NCBI GenBank assembly: GCA_963693365.1
Contig: CAVNZM010000004.1
Location: 8,680,001 to 8,744,000 of the forward strand
Length of the DNA stretch: 64,000 bases
Reading direction: 5' to 3'
Source of the DNA: Amoebidium appalachense
Lineage: Eukaryota > Ichthyosporea
Under the pieces are notes generated by a model. The model made no database searches. It was not told the origin of the DNA and worked only from the letters and a program-made list of their open reading frames with translations. Below, piece by piece: positions 15,527 to 27,531 of the stretch (position 1 is its first letter; each line of letters begins with the position of its first letter). The position numbers were made by a program, and so were the translations under genes.

Positions 15527-15834
15527 TGTAAGACGGACCCGCACGTAGTGCCGGGCCGCTTACGAGTGTGTGGATCTATCATACGAGTGCCTAATTGCTG
15601 ACCAATTAGTGGTTGCACGAGAGGTATAAATACCCAGTGCGCCCACACTCTCGGACAGATTGAAATCGAGTACCGCACGGTCACAGTCTGAGTACGAGAG
15701 TGAGTGGAACCACAGCAAAGGCCTCACACGACTGCACTATTAAAGATGCACCTGAACCGTGTACTTGGCCCAAGTGTCCCACCTACTCACACCTCACATC
15801 TCCAACCGCGGTACCATCTCACATTCATCTCACA
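15527..15834 (+). repeat. 3' LTR
   Basis: A 308-bp copy of the 5' LTR. It carries an extra 12 bp near 15592-15604 (AATTGCTGACCAATTAG region) and scattered substitutions. Confidence 0.85.
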
Positions 15835-15919
15835 TCATGCAGCGTGAGAGCTATCCTGCCTGTGAAGTGCGTATCTTGAGTATTGACTCTGTATTTGGAT
15901 TGAATAGTCGAACCTCTTT

Positions 15920-16060
15920 TGTCGATTGGTAGACTAGACTAAGTGAGCTGAGCTGATTGGCTGGGTACCAACGTAGTGGGTAGCAGCCAGGGTATATAAA
16001 GTAGGGGGGCTCTTTTGCCAGTAACAACAACACTTAGCTGGCATCACTGCCGATGTAAGT
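15920..16060 (+). promoter_or_regulatory. CCAAT/TATA promoter-like region with possible 5' exon
   Basis: ATTGG motifs at 15925-15929 and 15956-15960 precede TATATAAA at 15993-16000. A consensus donor GTAAGT follows at 16055-16060. This looks like a Pol II promoter with a short non-coding first exon on the plus strand, but I could not connect it to a coding exon. Confidence 0.4.
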
Positions 16061-16599
16061 AGACACGCTAGAGCTCAGTAGTGTGCGGGTTGGGGCTAGC
16101 TTGAAGCCGTCCATCAACCCCCCTTCATGATTATCATATACACACGCAGCACATAGTGACGATACAACAGGGAGGGAGGGGGGGGGGGGGGGGGGAGGAG
16201 GAGGAGGGGAGGATTCGGAGGAGGGACTGTGGCGGCTTCCCTATTTAGTCTAGCATTATTATTATCAGGCTGTGGCACAAGAAAAGCCCTTCAACAGCAA
16301 ATATTTCTTTCAGGCTGATTATCTTTGAAGTCCTCCGAAGGCTTATGCTTTCAACGGTTACTAATCAAAAGACCCAAAAGTCAATGTGTCTGTGTGTCAC
16401 GGTGTGTGTGTGGGGGGAGGGGGGGGGGGGGGGGGGGGGGGTTGAATCATTGTGGGTGAGTGTTCTGTCCTTTTGTGTGTATGTGTGTTTGGTGGTTATT
16501 TGTGTGTGTGTGCTTGTGCGAGTGTGTGCAACCGGCTAAGAAACAGTGAAACGGTTTACACTGAGTGGACCCACGGTGCCCGCACACGTTTCTTAAATA

Positions 16600-16732
16600 A
16601 TACTCCCTGGCTTTTTGCGTTTAGTTTCTGTGCGACAGTGTGTGCATATATCTGTGTGTGCATTTATATTTGGGGTTCGTTTGTCACTGGGTGTGTTTGT
16701 GTGTGTGTGGTGTGTGTGCACACTTGTGTATA

Positions 16733-16827
<95 letters not shown>

Positions 16828-16891
16828 CGCGCGTGCGCGTGTGTGTGTGTCCGTGTCACGGTGCACGGTGTGTGTGCACTCCCCCTCCCCC

Positions 16892-16922
<31 letters not shown>

Positions 16923-17170
16923 AAAGAACTCTCGCCGCCCAGAAAAAGGAATCAGAGGATGTCGGGGGGGAGGGGGGGGGGGGGAGGGGGGGGAGGGGGG
17001 GGGGGGGGGGGGAGGGGGGGGGGGAGAGGAGGAAGGAGGGGGGGAGCTGGGGGCCACACTGGGGGCTGTGCGAATTTCAAAATGTGTGCATATGTCTGTG
17101 TGTAAGTTTGGATTTTGTGTTCGTTTGTCACTGGGTGTGTTTGTGTGTGTGGTGTGTGTGTGTGTGGTCA
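16600..17170. repeat. Compound satellite, two units (TG / C-tract / G-tract)
   Basis: Two copies of the module containing TGTGCATATGTCTGTGTGT..., TTTGTGTTCGTTTGTCACTG, TGTCACGGTGCACGGTGTG, a C run, an A run, CCCAGAAAAAGGAATC and a G run. The same module is tandemly repeated at 44885-46700. A (TG)n tract spans about 16733-16820. Confidence 0.8.
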
Positions 17171-17224
17171 TTAGTATGATAAAAACCGTTACGGGGCACT
17201 GCTCCATTTTCCGGACGTGGCTTT

Positions 17225-17345
17225 CAATCGAATATCATTGGCAAATACGTTGTGTAATTCCATTGGCTGTCCGGCTACATCCCAATTTCTATTGGCGGAA
17301 GCGGCGAGCAGGTGACGGGACGGTCTGGGTGGTATAAAAGACAGT
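17225..17345 (+). promoter_or_regulatory. Triple CCAAT-box plus TATA promoter-like region
   Basis: Inverted CCAAT boxes (ATTGG) at 17237, 17262 and 17291 are spaced 25-29 bp apart, followed by TATAAAAG at 17333-17340. The arrangement is that of a strong NF-Y/TATA promoter reading right. No coding exon was found in the following 3 kb, so it may drive a non-coding transcript or a decayed gene. Confidence 0.5.
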
Positions 17346-17526
17346 ACCCAAGTATCGCGGGTCATGTTGTGTACGGTGTGGCACACATGTTTTCCCTCGC
17401 ATTGGATTAAACTAAATCAACCCGTGTCTCTCCAAACTGTTTAGTTCTATCTTAGAAACCACTCTTCCTAATCTTTCGTAAGCCTTGTTTATGCATCACT
17501 CCACACACAGACAGAACTTTACGGGG

Positions 17527-17651
17527 GGGGAACTCCGGCGGAGGGAGGGGGGGGGGGGGGGGGAGGGGGGGGGGGGGCATGGGGTTTACGGTGAGCGTCA
17601 GCACGTGGTGATGATTATGGCAATGGTGATGGTGGTGGTGGTGGTGTTTGT

Positions 17652-17738
<87 letters not shown>

Positions 17739-17747
17739 TGTATGTGT

Positions 17748-17799
<52 letters not shown>

Positions 17800-17830
17800 C
17801 ACTGGGGGGGGGGGGGGGGGGGGGGGGGGC
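17527..17830. repeat. G-rich, (TGG)n, (TG)n, poly-G block
   Basis: Consecutive simple repeats: G-rich 17523-17583, GGT triplets about 17627-17646, TG dinucleotides about 17650-17798 with sparse TA interruptions, G run 17804-17829. Confidence 0.95.
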
Positions 17831-18224
17831 AGGAATTACCTTTCTCAATCATTCACGTGCCATATTCACCTGACATATGCAGACACAAGACATTCAACGT
17901 GCCCTGTGACTTCAAATACGCGCCGCACTTTTTTAGTGACTGAGTGCTATACGTATGTGTGCACGGCAGCCTAGAAGTACCGTGGACCAGTACCGTAGAA
18001 TGTACTATGTAGTACTGTATCAATGCATTGGGTAAGACATTTGATGCATGTGTATGTCTGGGTTGGGGGGGATAGTCACGGCCAAGAAGTTGTGTTTGTG
18101 CAGAAAAGGAATGTTTGCGCATGCCCGTGTGTGTGTCACGGTGTGTGTGTGCGCGCGCATTCTTTATAATAACAATATCTCTTTTTTCATTTTTTTTTCT
18201 TTCAGAAATTTTCTTTGTGTGTGT

Positions 18225-18225
<1 letters not shown>

Positions 18226-18281
<56 letters not shown>

Positions 18282-18331
18282 GCCGTTTGTGTGTACCACG
18301 GTGTGTGTGTCAGTGTGCGCAGTGTGTGTGT

Positions 18332-18369
<38 letters not shown>

Positions 18370-18378
18370 GTGTGTGCG

Positions 18379-18414
<36 letters not shown>

Positions 18415-18460
18415 ACACAGTGTGTGCGTGTGTGCATGTGTGTGTGGGGGGGCGGGGTGT
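18226..18460. repeat. Poly-G run of about 50 nt and (TG)n tract
   Basis: An uninterrupted G run at about 18225-18278, then TG-rich sequence to about 18450. Confidence 0.95.
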
Positions 18461-18639
18461 AACTTGTGTTTGCACGCCGTGTCGATATGTAAGCCTCAGT
18501 AGTACGTGTGTGCAACAACATCCGATTGAGTGCAGACATGTGGCGTATCGTCATCATAATAAGCGCACTTAGACTAAATAGCGTGCCGTACGTGCAGATG
18601 CGTCCTCATAATATGTACAGTAACTTCTATGTGTAACAG

Positions 18640-19532
18640 TTCAGCCTCCCCCCCCCCCCCCCCCCCCCTGCCCCCCCTCTCACCGCCAGAGAAAAGAACC
18701 ATTCCGTCTCTCCTTACCCACCTTCCCCCCGCCGCCCCCCAACCCCCCACCCCTTCCGGAAGCCCCCGCCAGCCCAGGGCCTCTCGAAATCCCCCCCCCC
18801 CCTCCCCCGCCCTCCCGTAACTCTCCCCCCCCCCCCCCCCCTTCCCCCCCTCCCCCCGGCCCCTCTGGTCACGGTGGCGCAGCTGGAACATTTGCACTAG
18901 AATCTCTCTCGCTTAGAGTCTCAGGGAAAAGCCACATGTATTGTAGTGACTGTCTTGTTAACGTTCGATATAACATGCCAGGAGTTCTGGTCTTGCGAAA
19001 GTTGTGGAGCGGCTACGGGCTCTACCTATTCCTCTGCCACAAATTACAATCTAAGAAAATCTGACCTCTGCTCACTGAACTGGCATCATCAGTGCGCCGA
19101 ATACAGCTTCCAAAAAGATCGCATGAATGCTCCCCCCTCCCCCCCCCCCTCCCCCCCCTCCCCCCTCCCCCCCCCCCCCTCCCCCCCTCCCCCCCCCCCC
19201 CCCCCCCCCCCGGCGCTCCCCCTGTGCAACGGCAGCACATTTGCGAGGGCAGCCAAAACATCATTATGCGACAAGAATAGCTTAGCCCAACACACAGCAT
19301 GATAATCATAACGCAAGCGTCCGCACAAATATGCGACTCCAGTAACAATCCCAAGCTGGCAAAATTTAATTTATGAGGTATTCACAGAATTTTAGGAACC
19401 TCCAAGCCTCATTGCAAGACTTTCGAGTCCTGGTATATATAGACATTTCCCTTGTATGATGCATAGCACAATACCCCCCCCCTCCCCCCACCCCCCCCCA
19501 CCCCCCCCCGACCCTCTCCCCCTCCCCCTCAG

Positions 19533-19569
<37 letters not shown>

Positions 19570-19700
19570 TTCCCCCCCCTCCCGGCCCCTCCCCTCCCCC
19601 CTCCCCTCCCCCCTCCCCTCCCGCCGTTCCTCCTCTCCCCCCCCCCCCCCCCCCCCCCCCCCTCCCGCGCGAAGGCCCACTGGAGCTTCCCTGGGGACCC
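18640..19700. repeat. C-rich low-complexity blocks
   Basis: Three long C-rich blocks (about 18645-18865, 19130-19215, 19470-19672) are separated by unremarkable sequence. No gene is supported between them. Confidence 0.85.
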
Positions 19701-19969
19701 TCCTATGACATTGCGTAAGTTGTTTATGTTCTGGGGTAGTTGCTCGTGACCTGCAGCTTCCTCTAATTTTTTATTCTTTTTTTTTCGCCACTACCGTACA
19801 GAAAGACCAACCTAATTTTTTTTTTTGCTGGATGCCTTCAAATTGAATACCCCGGCCCGGGGCCATACACGTAAACTTCCGGAGAGTCAACAGTACTTCT
19901 CACTTTGTTTCATAGTTGTCTAAGTGTGCCCCTGTCAAGGTAACTTACGGACTGGTGCAGGTGTGTTTT

Positions 19970-20370
19970 CCCCCGTGTTTTCATGATATGTTTTGAATTT
20001 CCTCCTTCTTTTGTCCTAGGTGATTTCCGTGTTTTTCTCTGTGGTTTGCTTATTATGTGTTTTTTCTCTGTCACGTTTGTGTGTGTTTTTCTCCGTGTTT
20101 TGTGTGGTTTTCTCCGTATACTATGCTTTCCTCTGTGTTTTGTGTGTCCTTGTTTTGCATGTTTTTCTTCGCGTTTTTTTGTGTTTTCTCAGGCCGTGTT
20201 TTGCGATTGTTTTTTCTACGTGTTTTGTGTGTTTTTTCTGTGTGTTTTGTGCGGTTTTGAAAATAACTTCCACGTGTTATTTAATGTCTTGCTCTATGTT
20301 GCTCTATGTTTTGTGTGCCATAATCTCCATATTCTACGTGTATCTTCCTCCGTGTTTTGTGCATCCGTGC
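19970..20370 (+). repeat. Degenerate minisatellite, consensus near CTCCGTGTTTTGTGTG
   Basis: About 15-20 degenerate repeats built from TCCGTGTTTTGTGTG with T-rich spacers. It yields long open frames rich in Phe, Cys and Val that are artefacts of the repeat. Confidence 0.75.
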
Positions 20371-20787
20371 TATGTGTTGTCTGAAATCTGTATAGACAGT
20401 CATGTACAAGATTCTGCAAATTGGCCACTTGCACCATTTGTAGTTTAGAGGCATGCAACAAGATCACGTATTGAGAGACTTCAAAGCTTCTTCATTGGCC
20501 TTTTTTGTTTCTAATATTAAAAATTTGTATTACTACATAGGGAATAACGGTCCTGTCCTCGACCTGCAAATTATACATTTCAACTTTTATTTTTAAACCG
20601 TACAACTGGCACCGGGTACCCTGATAAAAGCGCACACACTATTGCATCAACAGTACACCCAAGTGGCAATGATTATCGACACCTAAATTAACTAAATGTC
20701 CTCTTGCTAGTGCTAGTGACAGCTGCATATGGCCCCAATCCGAAGCCTAAGTTAAAATATAATCATTATATAATTTATAAACTAAGT

Positions 20788-22872
20788 TTATAACGCTGTT
20801 CTCCGAAGCTCATAACTACTATTTGTCCACGGGGTCTGCAATGATGAAGAATGCAGTGCTGTTTGGGACCCAACCCCTGCCAGCGACGCGCGAAATGAAG
20901 GATTATGACTGGTTTGGGCGAGACTCTCCTGTTGCGTCATTAAGAAGATTTGTTCCTTAAGTTTCTGCCTCCTCCTCCTATTCCTCCTCCTCCAAACAAC
21001 CGCTGTTAGTATGCAGCAAAAGCACAGACACAAAAGAAGAAACAAACCTCCCAACCCACCCAACACATAAATCATCATTCTATGTACCGACACGCTTTGA
21101 CTTGGTGCAGGTTCCGGTGAATTTGCGACAGGGCTTTCGTAGAAAACACCGAAATTTCCCTCCGTCATCAACTCCCCTGTATCCCTACGAACACCCCAAG
21201 CCGCAAAATCGCGCCGGCGCCGGCGTTGTGTTGTATCGAGGTAGTCAACAAGCACGGTCCACGTGAGCGTGATGTTGTTGCTGGTGGTGGTGGCGGCGGC
21301 ACAGGTCAGCGCAGCCGTGACGGGGATGGGCATCTGAATTTCTTGTACAGCAGGTACATATGTTTGGGTAAGGTTGGTGATATCGGCGTAGGGAGGTGCA
21401 TAAGGGGTGCAGTCGCCATCGGACGTGCGCTTGAATGCGGTGACATTAGCCCCAGACAGACCCACCCCAGTGGCGTTGGTCCAAATGCGGATGGACCAAT
21501 AGGAAGTGGCGCCGAGGTCGAAGACGGACGTGGGGCGGGTGGTGGCGTAGGTGGTGTCCTCGCGGAGAACAACATCGAGGGTGAACAGGGCTGAGAGGTT
21601 GAACTCGGTGACATTGCAGAAGTTGTTGGTGCTGATGAAGAACTCGATGTCGGCAAAGTTGGAGAGCATGTTGGGGCAGGTGCCTGCAGCAACGCTGCTT
21701 GCCTGGCAGCCAATGGGCACGTTGAGGGCCTTGTACTGGCCCGTCATGTCGCAGCTGGTGATGTTGAACTCGATGGTGCTGTCGCAGATCTCGTTGACGG
21801 CCAGGCCGTTGCAGCCCGCACCCAGCACCCAGTTGCTGGCATTGGACGTGGGGATGTTCATGTTGGTCATCGTGAGCGAGCCGTTGGCCCCGCCCGCAAT
21901 GGTGTAGGGGGCCGGCAAGTTTACGGTGATGATGATGGACGACGTGTTGACGCCGTCGACCTCCTTGACGCCCAGCTTGGTGATGACGGCCTGCAGGTCG
22001 GCCTGGGGGCAGTTGACGGTGATGGTGGCCGACACCGTGCCCTCGCGGTTGATCTGCACACGCAGCTTGGCAACGGCATTGCCGTCACGCGTCACGGGCA
22101 CACGCAGGTCCTTCGTATCCGTTATTCTGACAACTCTCTCTTTCATATCCACAGATATATCGGTGAGATAATTTACGAACTTTGGGTCTGAAATATTGTC
22201 AATTGCCACACCACAGTTGCCCAGTCGGTTAAAAAGCACGGAAAAAAGGACGGATGCACGGCACGTGTCGCCGTAGACAACAAATTTGTAGTCGGTAAGA
22301 GAAGGGTTAGAATTTGAACCGCCGGTCCCATCTTCGAGATATGAGCAATTTCCAAACGAGATATCTGCGACGTAGCGCGTTTCAAACCAGTAGCCCAAAT
22401 CTAGTTCTATGTTCACTTTGTTGTTTCTAATGTTTGGATTCGTAATTCCGACGGAGAAATTCGCTTGCAGTGCGTATGGATAGGCCAATTTACAAGGAGT
22501 GCCAAGGGTGCGGTGAATAATTGCGATGGAATATATATCGATTTTCACGTTGGGTTTGGGCACCTCGAACACGTAGGGCACGTCGGTGCCGGGAACCAAA
22601 AACGTTGTGTTGTCGGCACCAGTTACAGAAATGCTCTCATTGATAACGATGGGTGCATTGATTGTGTGTTTGCCTGACATAAACATAACTGTATCTCCAG
22701 AACGTGCCGTTGATATCTTCGTTGCTGCATTTTCGCTCGGCAATATTTGTATTTGGGCCGCTTGTATGACGTTCACTAGTTGGGCAAGTCCAACGAGACA
22801 GAAGCACATGTAGTGACGGAAAGAGTTCCCTGCAGCAGCTCGCTTTGCCATTCTTTGAAACACTGTGTGCAC
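20788..22872 (-). CDS. Type I membrane protein with beta-helix-like ectodomain (paralogue A)
   Basis: An intronless frame of 694 codons. A basic n-region (MAKRAAAGNSFRH) precedes a hydrophobic stretch (MCFCLVGLAQLVNVIQA), a probable signal peptide; initiation at Met8 would also fit. Residues about 40-130 show the short-strand rhythm of a right-handed beta-helix (GDTVMFMSGKHTINAPIVIN...). Cysteine-rich sequence with many Asn-x-Ser/Thr sites follows. A pentabasic QRRRRRD motif at about 549-555 is furin-like. One transmembrane helix lies at about 599-627 (IYVLGGLGGLFLLLCLCFCC), then RRRNRRRR and a Ser/Thr-rich cytoplasmic tail. The family is unknown to me. The paralogue at 39860-41794 is about 85-90% identical between RVPV (about residue 260) and the RRRRR site, but much less similar outside it. 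Probably a cell-surface protein. Confidence 0.88.
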   Translation of the reverse strand: MHTVFQRMAKRAAAGNSFRHYMCFCLVGLAQLVNVIQAAQIQILPSENAATKISTARSGDTVMFMSGKHTINAPIVINESISVTGADNTTFLVPGTDVPYVFEVPKPNVKIDIYSIAIIHRTLGTPCKLAYPYALQANFSVGITNPNIRNNKVNIELDLGYWFETRYVADISFGNCSYLEDGTGGSNSNPSLTDYKFVVYGDTCRASVLFSVLFNRLGNCGVAIDNISDPKFVNYLTDISVDMKERVVRITDTKDLRVPVTRDGNAVAKLRVQINREGTVSATITVNCPQADLQAVITKLGVKEVDGVNTSSIIITVNLPAPYTIAGGANGSLTMTNMNIPTSNASNWVLGAGCNGLAVNEICDSTIEFNITSCDMTGQYKALNVPIGCQASSVAAGTCPNMLSNFADIEFFISTNNFCNVTEFNLSALFTLDVVLREDTTYATTRPTSVFDLGATSYWSIRIWTNATGVGLSGANVTAFKRTSDGDCTPYAPPYADITNLTQTYVPAVQEIQMPIPVTAALTCAAATTTSNNITLTWTVLVDYLDTTQRRRRRDFAAWGVRRDTGELMTEGNFGVFYESPVANSPEPAPSQSVSVHRMMIYVLGGLGGLFLLLCLCFCCILTAVVWRRRNRRRRQKLKEQIFLMTQQESLAQTSHNPSFRASLAGVGSQTALHSSSLQTPWTNSSYELRRTAL

Positions 22873-23484
22873 GTGTGTGTTATGCGGTCAAAAACATAGT
22901 TTAATTTCCAGCTTAGGTTCTTGCCTAAGTTTTAAACTACAATGTGCTAGTGGTGGCTATTACAGCTGACAATTTATTCTCTAGATCTGCAGGCTAGATG
23001 ATGTAGGTCCTTACGGTAACCTGATAATGTTTAGATTTGAGTAGGGATCAGCTGGGGATGATACTGGTGTGTGTGTGTGCGCGAACAAAAAAAAAGAGAG
23101 GAAGACCGCCTGAGGCCATTAATATACGGTATGTATCGGTTTTTGTGCTCTGACTACCGTAAAGGTTGATAAGCCACATCAGGGGGAAAAAAAAGTCGAG
23201 ATCCACTGAGTTCTGCATTGACTAACAGAATCACCTGTAACCAGCACAGTTGCAATCAAACACATCAAACGCAGATTGTTAAATGACTAAACACCACCAC
23301 CGCTTGGCACTAACCACAAATAACTAGTTTTTGAAGGGCCTAACTTCTATAGCTATGTTTAATATATGTAAAGTGTGTATGTAAGTGACGTGCGTATTAC
23401 AGTGTGTAGCTCAGTCAGTCCAAGCTTGGGTCAGTGAGTCACCTTGATAAGTTCAACTGCCCACATTCCTGAGGAAATCGGCAC

Positions 23485-23570
23485 GCGGAATGATTGGTCT
23501 TTTCAGATAAGTTCATCCAATCAGACTGCAAGCCTCAAAATTGGCGCGCATTTTATATCTTGGCACTTGT
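23485..23570 (+). promoter_or_regulatory. CCAAT-box cluster with TATA-like sequence
   Basis: ATTGG at 23493 and 23540 and CCAAT at 23517 precede TTTTATAT at 23551-23558. No downstream gene was found on the plus strand. The CCAAT boxes could also serve the minus-strand paralogue A about 620 bp to the left. Confidence 0.35.
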
Positions 23571-24056
23571 GCTTGTAGTGGCCCGTAGGGGAAAACATTT
23601 GTCGTTTTGCTCTCTCCACCCACAATGCCTCAAGTTTGGTCCTCCTTCTATATCGAATGCTACATACTGTTCAAAATGCATATATGAAAATGCGGCTTAC
23701 GGGAATAATTAGGGATGCCCCCCGCGCGGCCCTTACTAATTATAAATTAAAGCCTTTTACCTGCCCGCATTCCACGGTGGGGTTTCCCCACATGTACACG
23801 CGTCGCCCGTATGCGTGACGTAGAGTCGAAGTTCACGGCCGCGGAGATCTGCCGCCAGCACCGCTGGGACGGACATTTTGTGCGCGGTATGCTCCGGATC
23901 ACAGCTACGTAGACCATGATAAATAAAACTACAAAAAAAGTAGGAATAAGGCCCAAAGTGAAAGTCAATCCCAGCGAATTTCCCTTTGTAAGTTTTATTT
24001 TAACGCACTCGAAATTTATTTTCTTCGAAAACGAGGAGATCTAGAGGAGAAGCCTT

Positions 24057-24233
<177 letters not shown>

Positions 24234-24526
24234 GCAAACGTTTGAGCAGTTTGGCTATGCATAGGCATCCATAAAAAAACATCTAAAAAGTAGGAATAGG
24301 CATCCATAAAAAACAACTAAAAGATTAGGGATATGAGGAGGCCTTGCAAGTATGACTTGTTTCAACGGTGACCCGTCTATCATGATCGATGACGTGGCGT
24401 TTGTGGCACTGCACGTGAATTTGTAAACCTGTGTGGAGTGGCTATGCATGATGCATGTGCCACACCACAGTGTGTAATTTGGTGTGCACGCGCGATTAAT
24501 AATAGTATTTCAAAATTGTCACGAGT

Positions 24527-24928
24527 TCAGGTGTGTGTGCGTGCATGTCTCTCTCTGACAGTGTGTGTGTGTGTTGTGTGCGTGCTTGTGTGTGCGTGTG
24601 CGTGCGTGTGTGCGTGTGTGTATGTGTGTGTGTGTGTGTGTGTTGTGTGTGTGACTGTGACTGTGTGACACTGTGTGTGTGTGTGTGTCTGTGTGGGTGG
24701 GTGTGACTGTGTGTTTGTGTTCACGGTGCAGGCCTAAAAGACAAACTTTTCAAGTGTGCAGTTTTTGAGTATCCAGCCTCAAGGGTGGGCCCAAGTTGTG
24801 ACGCGCGCGCATGTGTGTACGATGCTGTGTGAGTGGTCAGCACAGACTGAATGACTCTGCTGTGTTTGTGATCCCCCCCCCCCCCCCCCCCCCCTCCCTC
24901 CCCACACACCTTTTTTTTTTGTTTTTTT

Positions 24929-24992
<64 letters not shown>

Positions 24993-25018
24993 ACAAGTGG
25001 CCAAGGTACACAAATGCA
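24527..25018. repeat. TG-rich, poly-C, T-rich, (GTT)n and poly-G blocks
   Basis: TG-rich 24530-24720, C run about 24873-24894, T-rich then GTT triplets 24929-24960, G run 24961-24989. No gene. Confidence 0.9.
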
Positions 25019-25204
25019 ATTCTTTATTTTTTTTAGGTCAACAGAGCACCTTTAACGGATAAGATGTGCTATTTAAGGAAGTAACAATCAAACGGAGGTT
25101 AATTCTTTGAATTTATCAGGGTTATTTCATTGTATTGTGCAAAGGAACAAAAAGAGTGGTTTCTAATTGACAAACATGCATGCAATCGACGAGCGCACGT
25201 GGAC

Positions 25205-25308
<104 letters not shown>

Positions 25309-25478
25309 ACGCGCACAAGCGCATGAGTACATGGTGTGTGTGTGTCTGTGTGCCTCTGTGTGTGCGTTTGTGTCTGTTTGCATGTGTACGCATGGCATGA
25401 TCAAGACGAGCAATCAACGTGAAGCACAAGTGACAAAAACGATGTTACGGTAACGTTGCACAACGTGACCAGTCGTTT

Positions 25479-26033
25479 TTAGTTCCAGACCTTGAGGAAG
25501 CTGTCCCACGAGCCCGTGCACAGAGCCATGCCGTCCACAGACACACCGAGGCACGACACACGGTTTTCGTGCCCTGGAAAGGGAGGGGAAAAAAAGAAAA
25601 AGAAAAAAGTTGAAAATATAAGAAGGTGTAAACCGGATAACAGAAATGTTATGGAAATGGTGATGGTGTGGTGGTGGCCGGAGGAGGAGGGGGGGGGGGG
25701 GGGAGGATGGATTTGAAGGTGGGACACAACCTAAGGGCATGGTGCAGGGGGCCCCACGATAAGGCCTGCAATCAAAAACACAGCCACAATGATACAAAAC
25801 GCACACTATCCTCTTCAATTATCACCTCGGATTCAGACTGTCTTCCCATTTGTCGAAGAAAGAGGGGGAGGGGGGAGGGGCGGGGGGGGGGAAGGGGGGA
25901 GATGTCTGCACCAAAGGATAGCAACCATGACAGCAAACCCATTAAAAAACCACAAAATAAAAACGCACAAAGCAAAATAATACCGTGCAGGGCGGCCGGG
26001 CGGCCGGGCACGAGGAGGAGGAGGAGGGTGCGA

Positions 26034-26075
<42 letters not shown>

Positions 26076-26205
26076 GGGGTTTACCGGAAAGGGTGCCTGA
26101 GCGGGTGCCCTTGAGGGTGTCCCACACGTTGCAGTTGAAGTCATCGTAGCCGGCAAACAACAGACGGCCAGACTTGGAGAACCCAACGGACGTGATGCCT
26201 GTGTG

Positions 26206-26292
<87 letters not shown>

Positions 26293-26433
26293 ATGTGTGT
26301 GCGTGCGTGTTTGTGTGTGTGTGTGCATGTGTGGGAGTATGCGTTATGAGGCGGGTTAACATGGGAGTGTACCCTAGAGAGCATTACACAATGGTAAAGG
26401 CAAGCGGAGGGTGCCGTGGAGGTGTGTGTGTGT

Positions 26434-26464
<31 letters not shown>

Positions 26465-26633
26465 GAGGAGGATAAAAAGTACGAAGTGCAAATCAGCACG
26501 AATAACACAATGCAGATACACAAACGTTGGGCCGGGGGGGGGGGGGGGGGGAGGGGGGGTAGCATGTGATACGGAGTACGAAGCACACATTCACAACGAA
26601 CAACACAATGCAGTGTCCGGGAAGGGGGGGAAA

Positions 26634-26667
<34 letters not shown>

Positions 26668-27124
26668 GTAGTCCTTGGTGTGTGTGGGCGTATTGATAGG
26701 GATGCCAGGCAAGTATGCGTAATGATGTACATGCGGGTAAGATAGGTGGCCATGCCCATGGAGGAAAGGAGCAAGGAAGAAAGGCAGAAAAGGGGAATGA
26801 AGGGCGAGGGTGCAGTTGATGTGCAACAGGTGGGATGGCGGCAACCGGGGAGTGTTTGTGGAGGGCCGCGCTCACGGCGACGTATGGGAGGATGTCCGTG
26901 ATGTGTGCATGTGTGTGTGTGTGTGTGTGCATGTGTGTCTGTGTGCGTCTGTGTGTGTGTTGTGTACGCGCGCATGTGGATGTGGATGTGGATGTGCACG
27001 TGCATGTAAGCGTGTGCCTGCGCATGTGCATGTGGGTGCGCTGTGTGCGTGTGCGTGTGCTGTGTGCATGCATGCGTGTTTGCGTCTGGATGCCATGTGT
27101 GTGTGCGCGCACATGTGTGTGCGT

Positions 27125-27172
<48 letters not shown>

Positions 27173-27488
27173 GGGATAGGTTACCGCAAAGGATGCTGTC
27201 GTGGGTGTAGACGTTCATTTCGGTGTCTGCACGGACATCGAACAGACGGCACGAGGAGTCATCGGACCCCGTGGCAAAGGCCTGCACGTGCACGGCTAGG
27301 TGAGGACGGCAGCATACACGCAAGTGCCGCAAGCACACACCGGCAGACACATGCATGGACAAACACACACACACACACGTACACAAACAAAAGCGAGCAC
27401 ATACGACACGCGCACGCACACAAAACACACACACACACACACACAGAGAGAGAGAGAAAGAGAAAGATATAGTGAGGGAGAGGAAGAA

Positions 27489-27531
<43 letters not shown>

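Larger units (their letters stand above)
12558..15834 (+). mobile_element. Non-autonomous LTR retrotransposon (LARD-like)
   Basis: Two direct repeats, 12558-12853 and 15527-15834, both begin TGTAAGACGGACCCGCACGT and end ATCTCACA (TGT...ACA). A 4-bp TCAT (5-bp ATCAT if the last A is assigned to the duplication) flanks both sides. TGGCGTCCGCTAGGAT at 12855 is in the position of a tRNA primer-binding site. AAGGGAGGGGGAA at 15514-15526 is a polypurine tract abutting the 3' LTR. The 2.67-kb interior has no frame longer than about 100 codons and no gag/pol, so the element must have been mobilised in trans. The LTRs differ by scattered substitutions and a 12-bp insertion in the 3' copy, so it is not brand new. 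Confidence 0.88.

Noticed and set aside
19983-20448. Phe/Cys/Val-rich hydrophobic frames that resemble membrane proteins
   Set aside because: They derive from the TTTTGTGTG minisatellite; two overlapping frames look equally hydrophobic.
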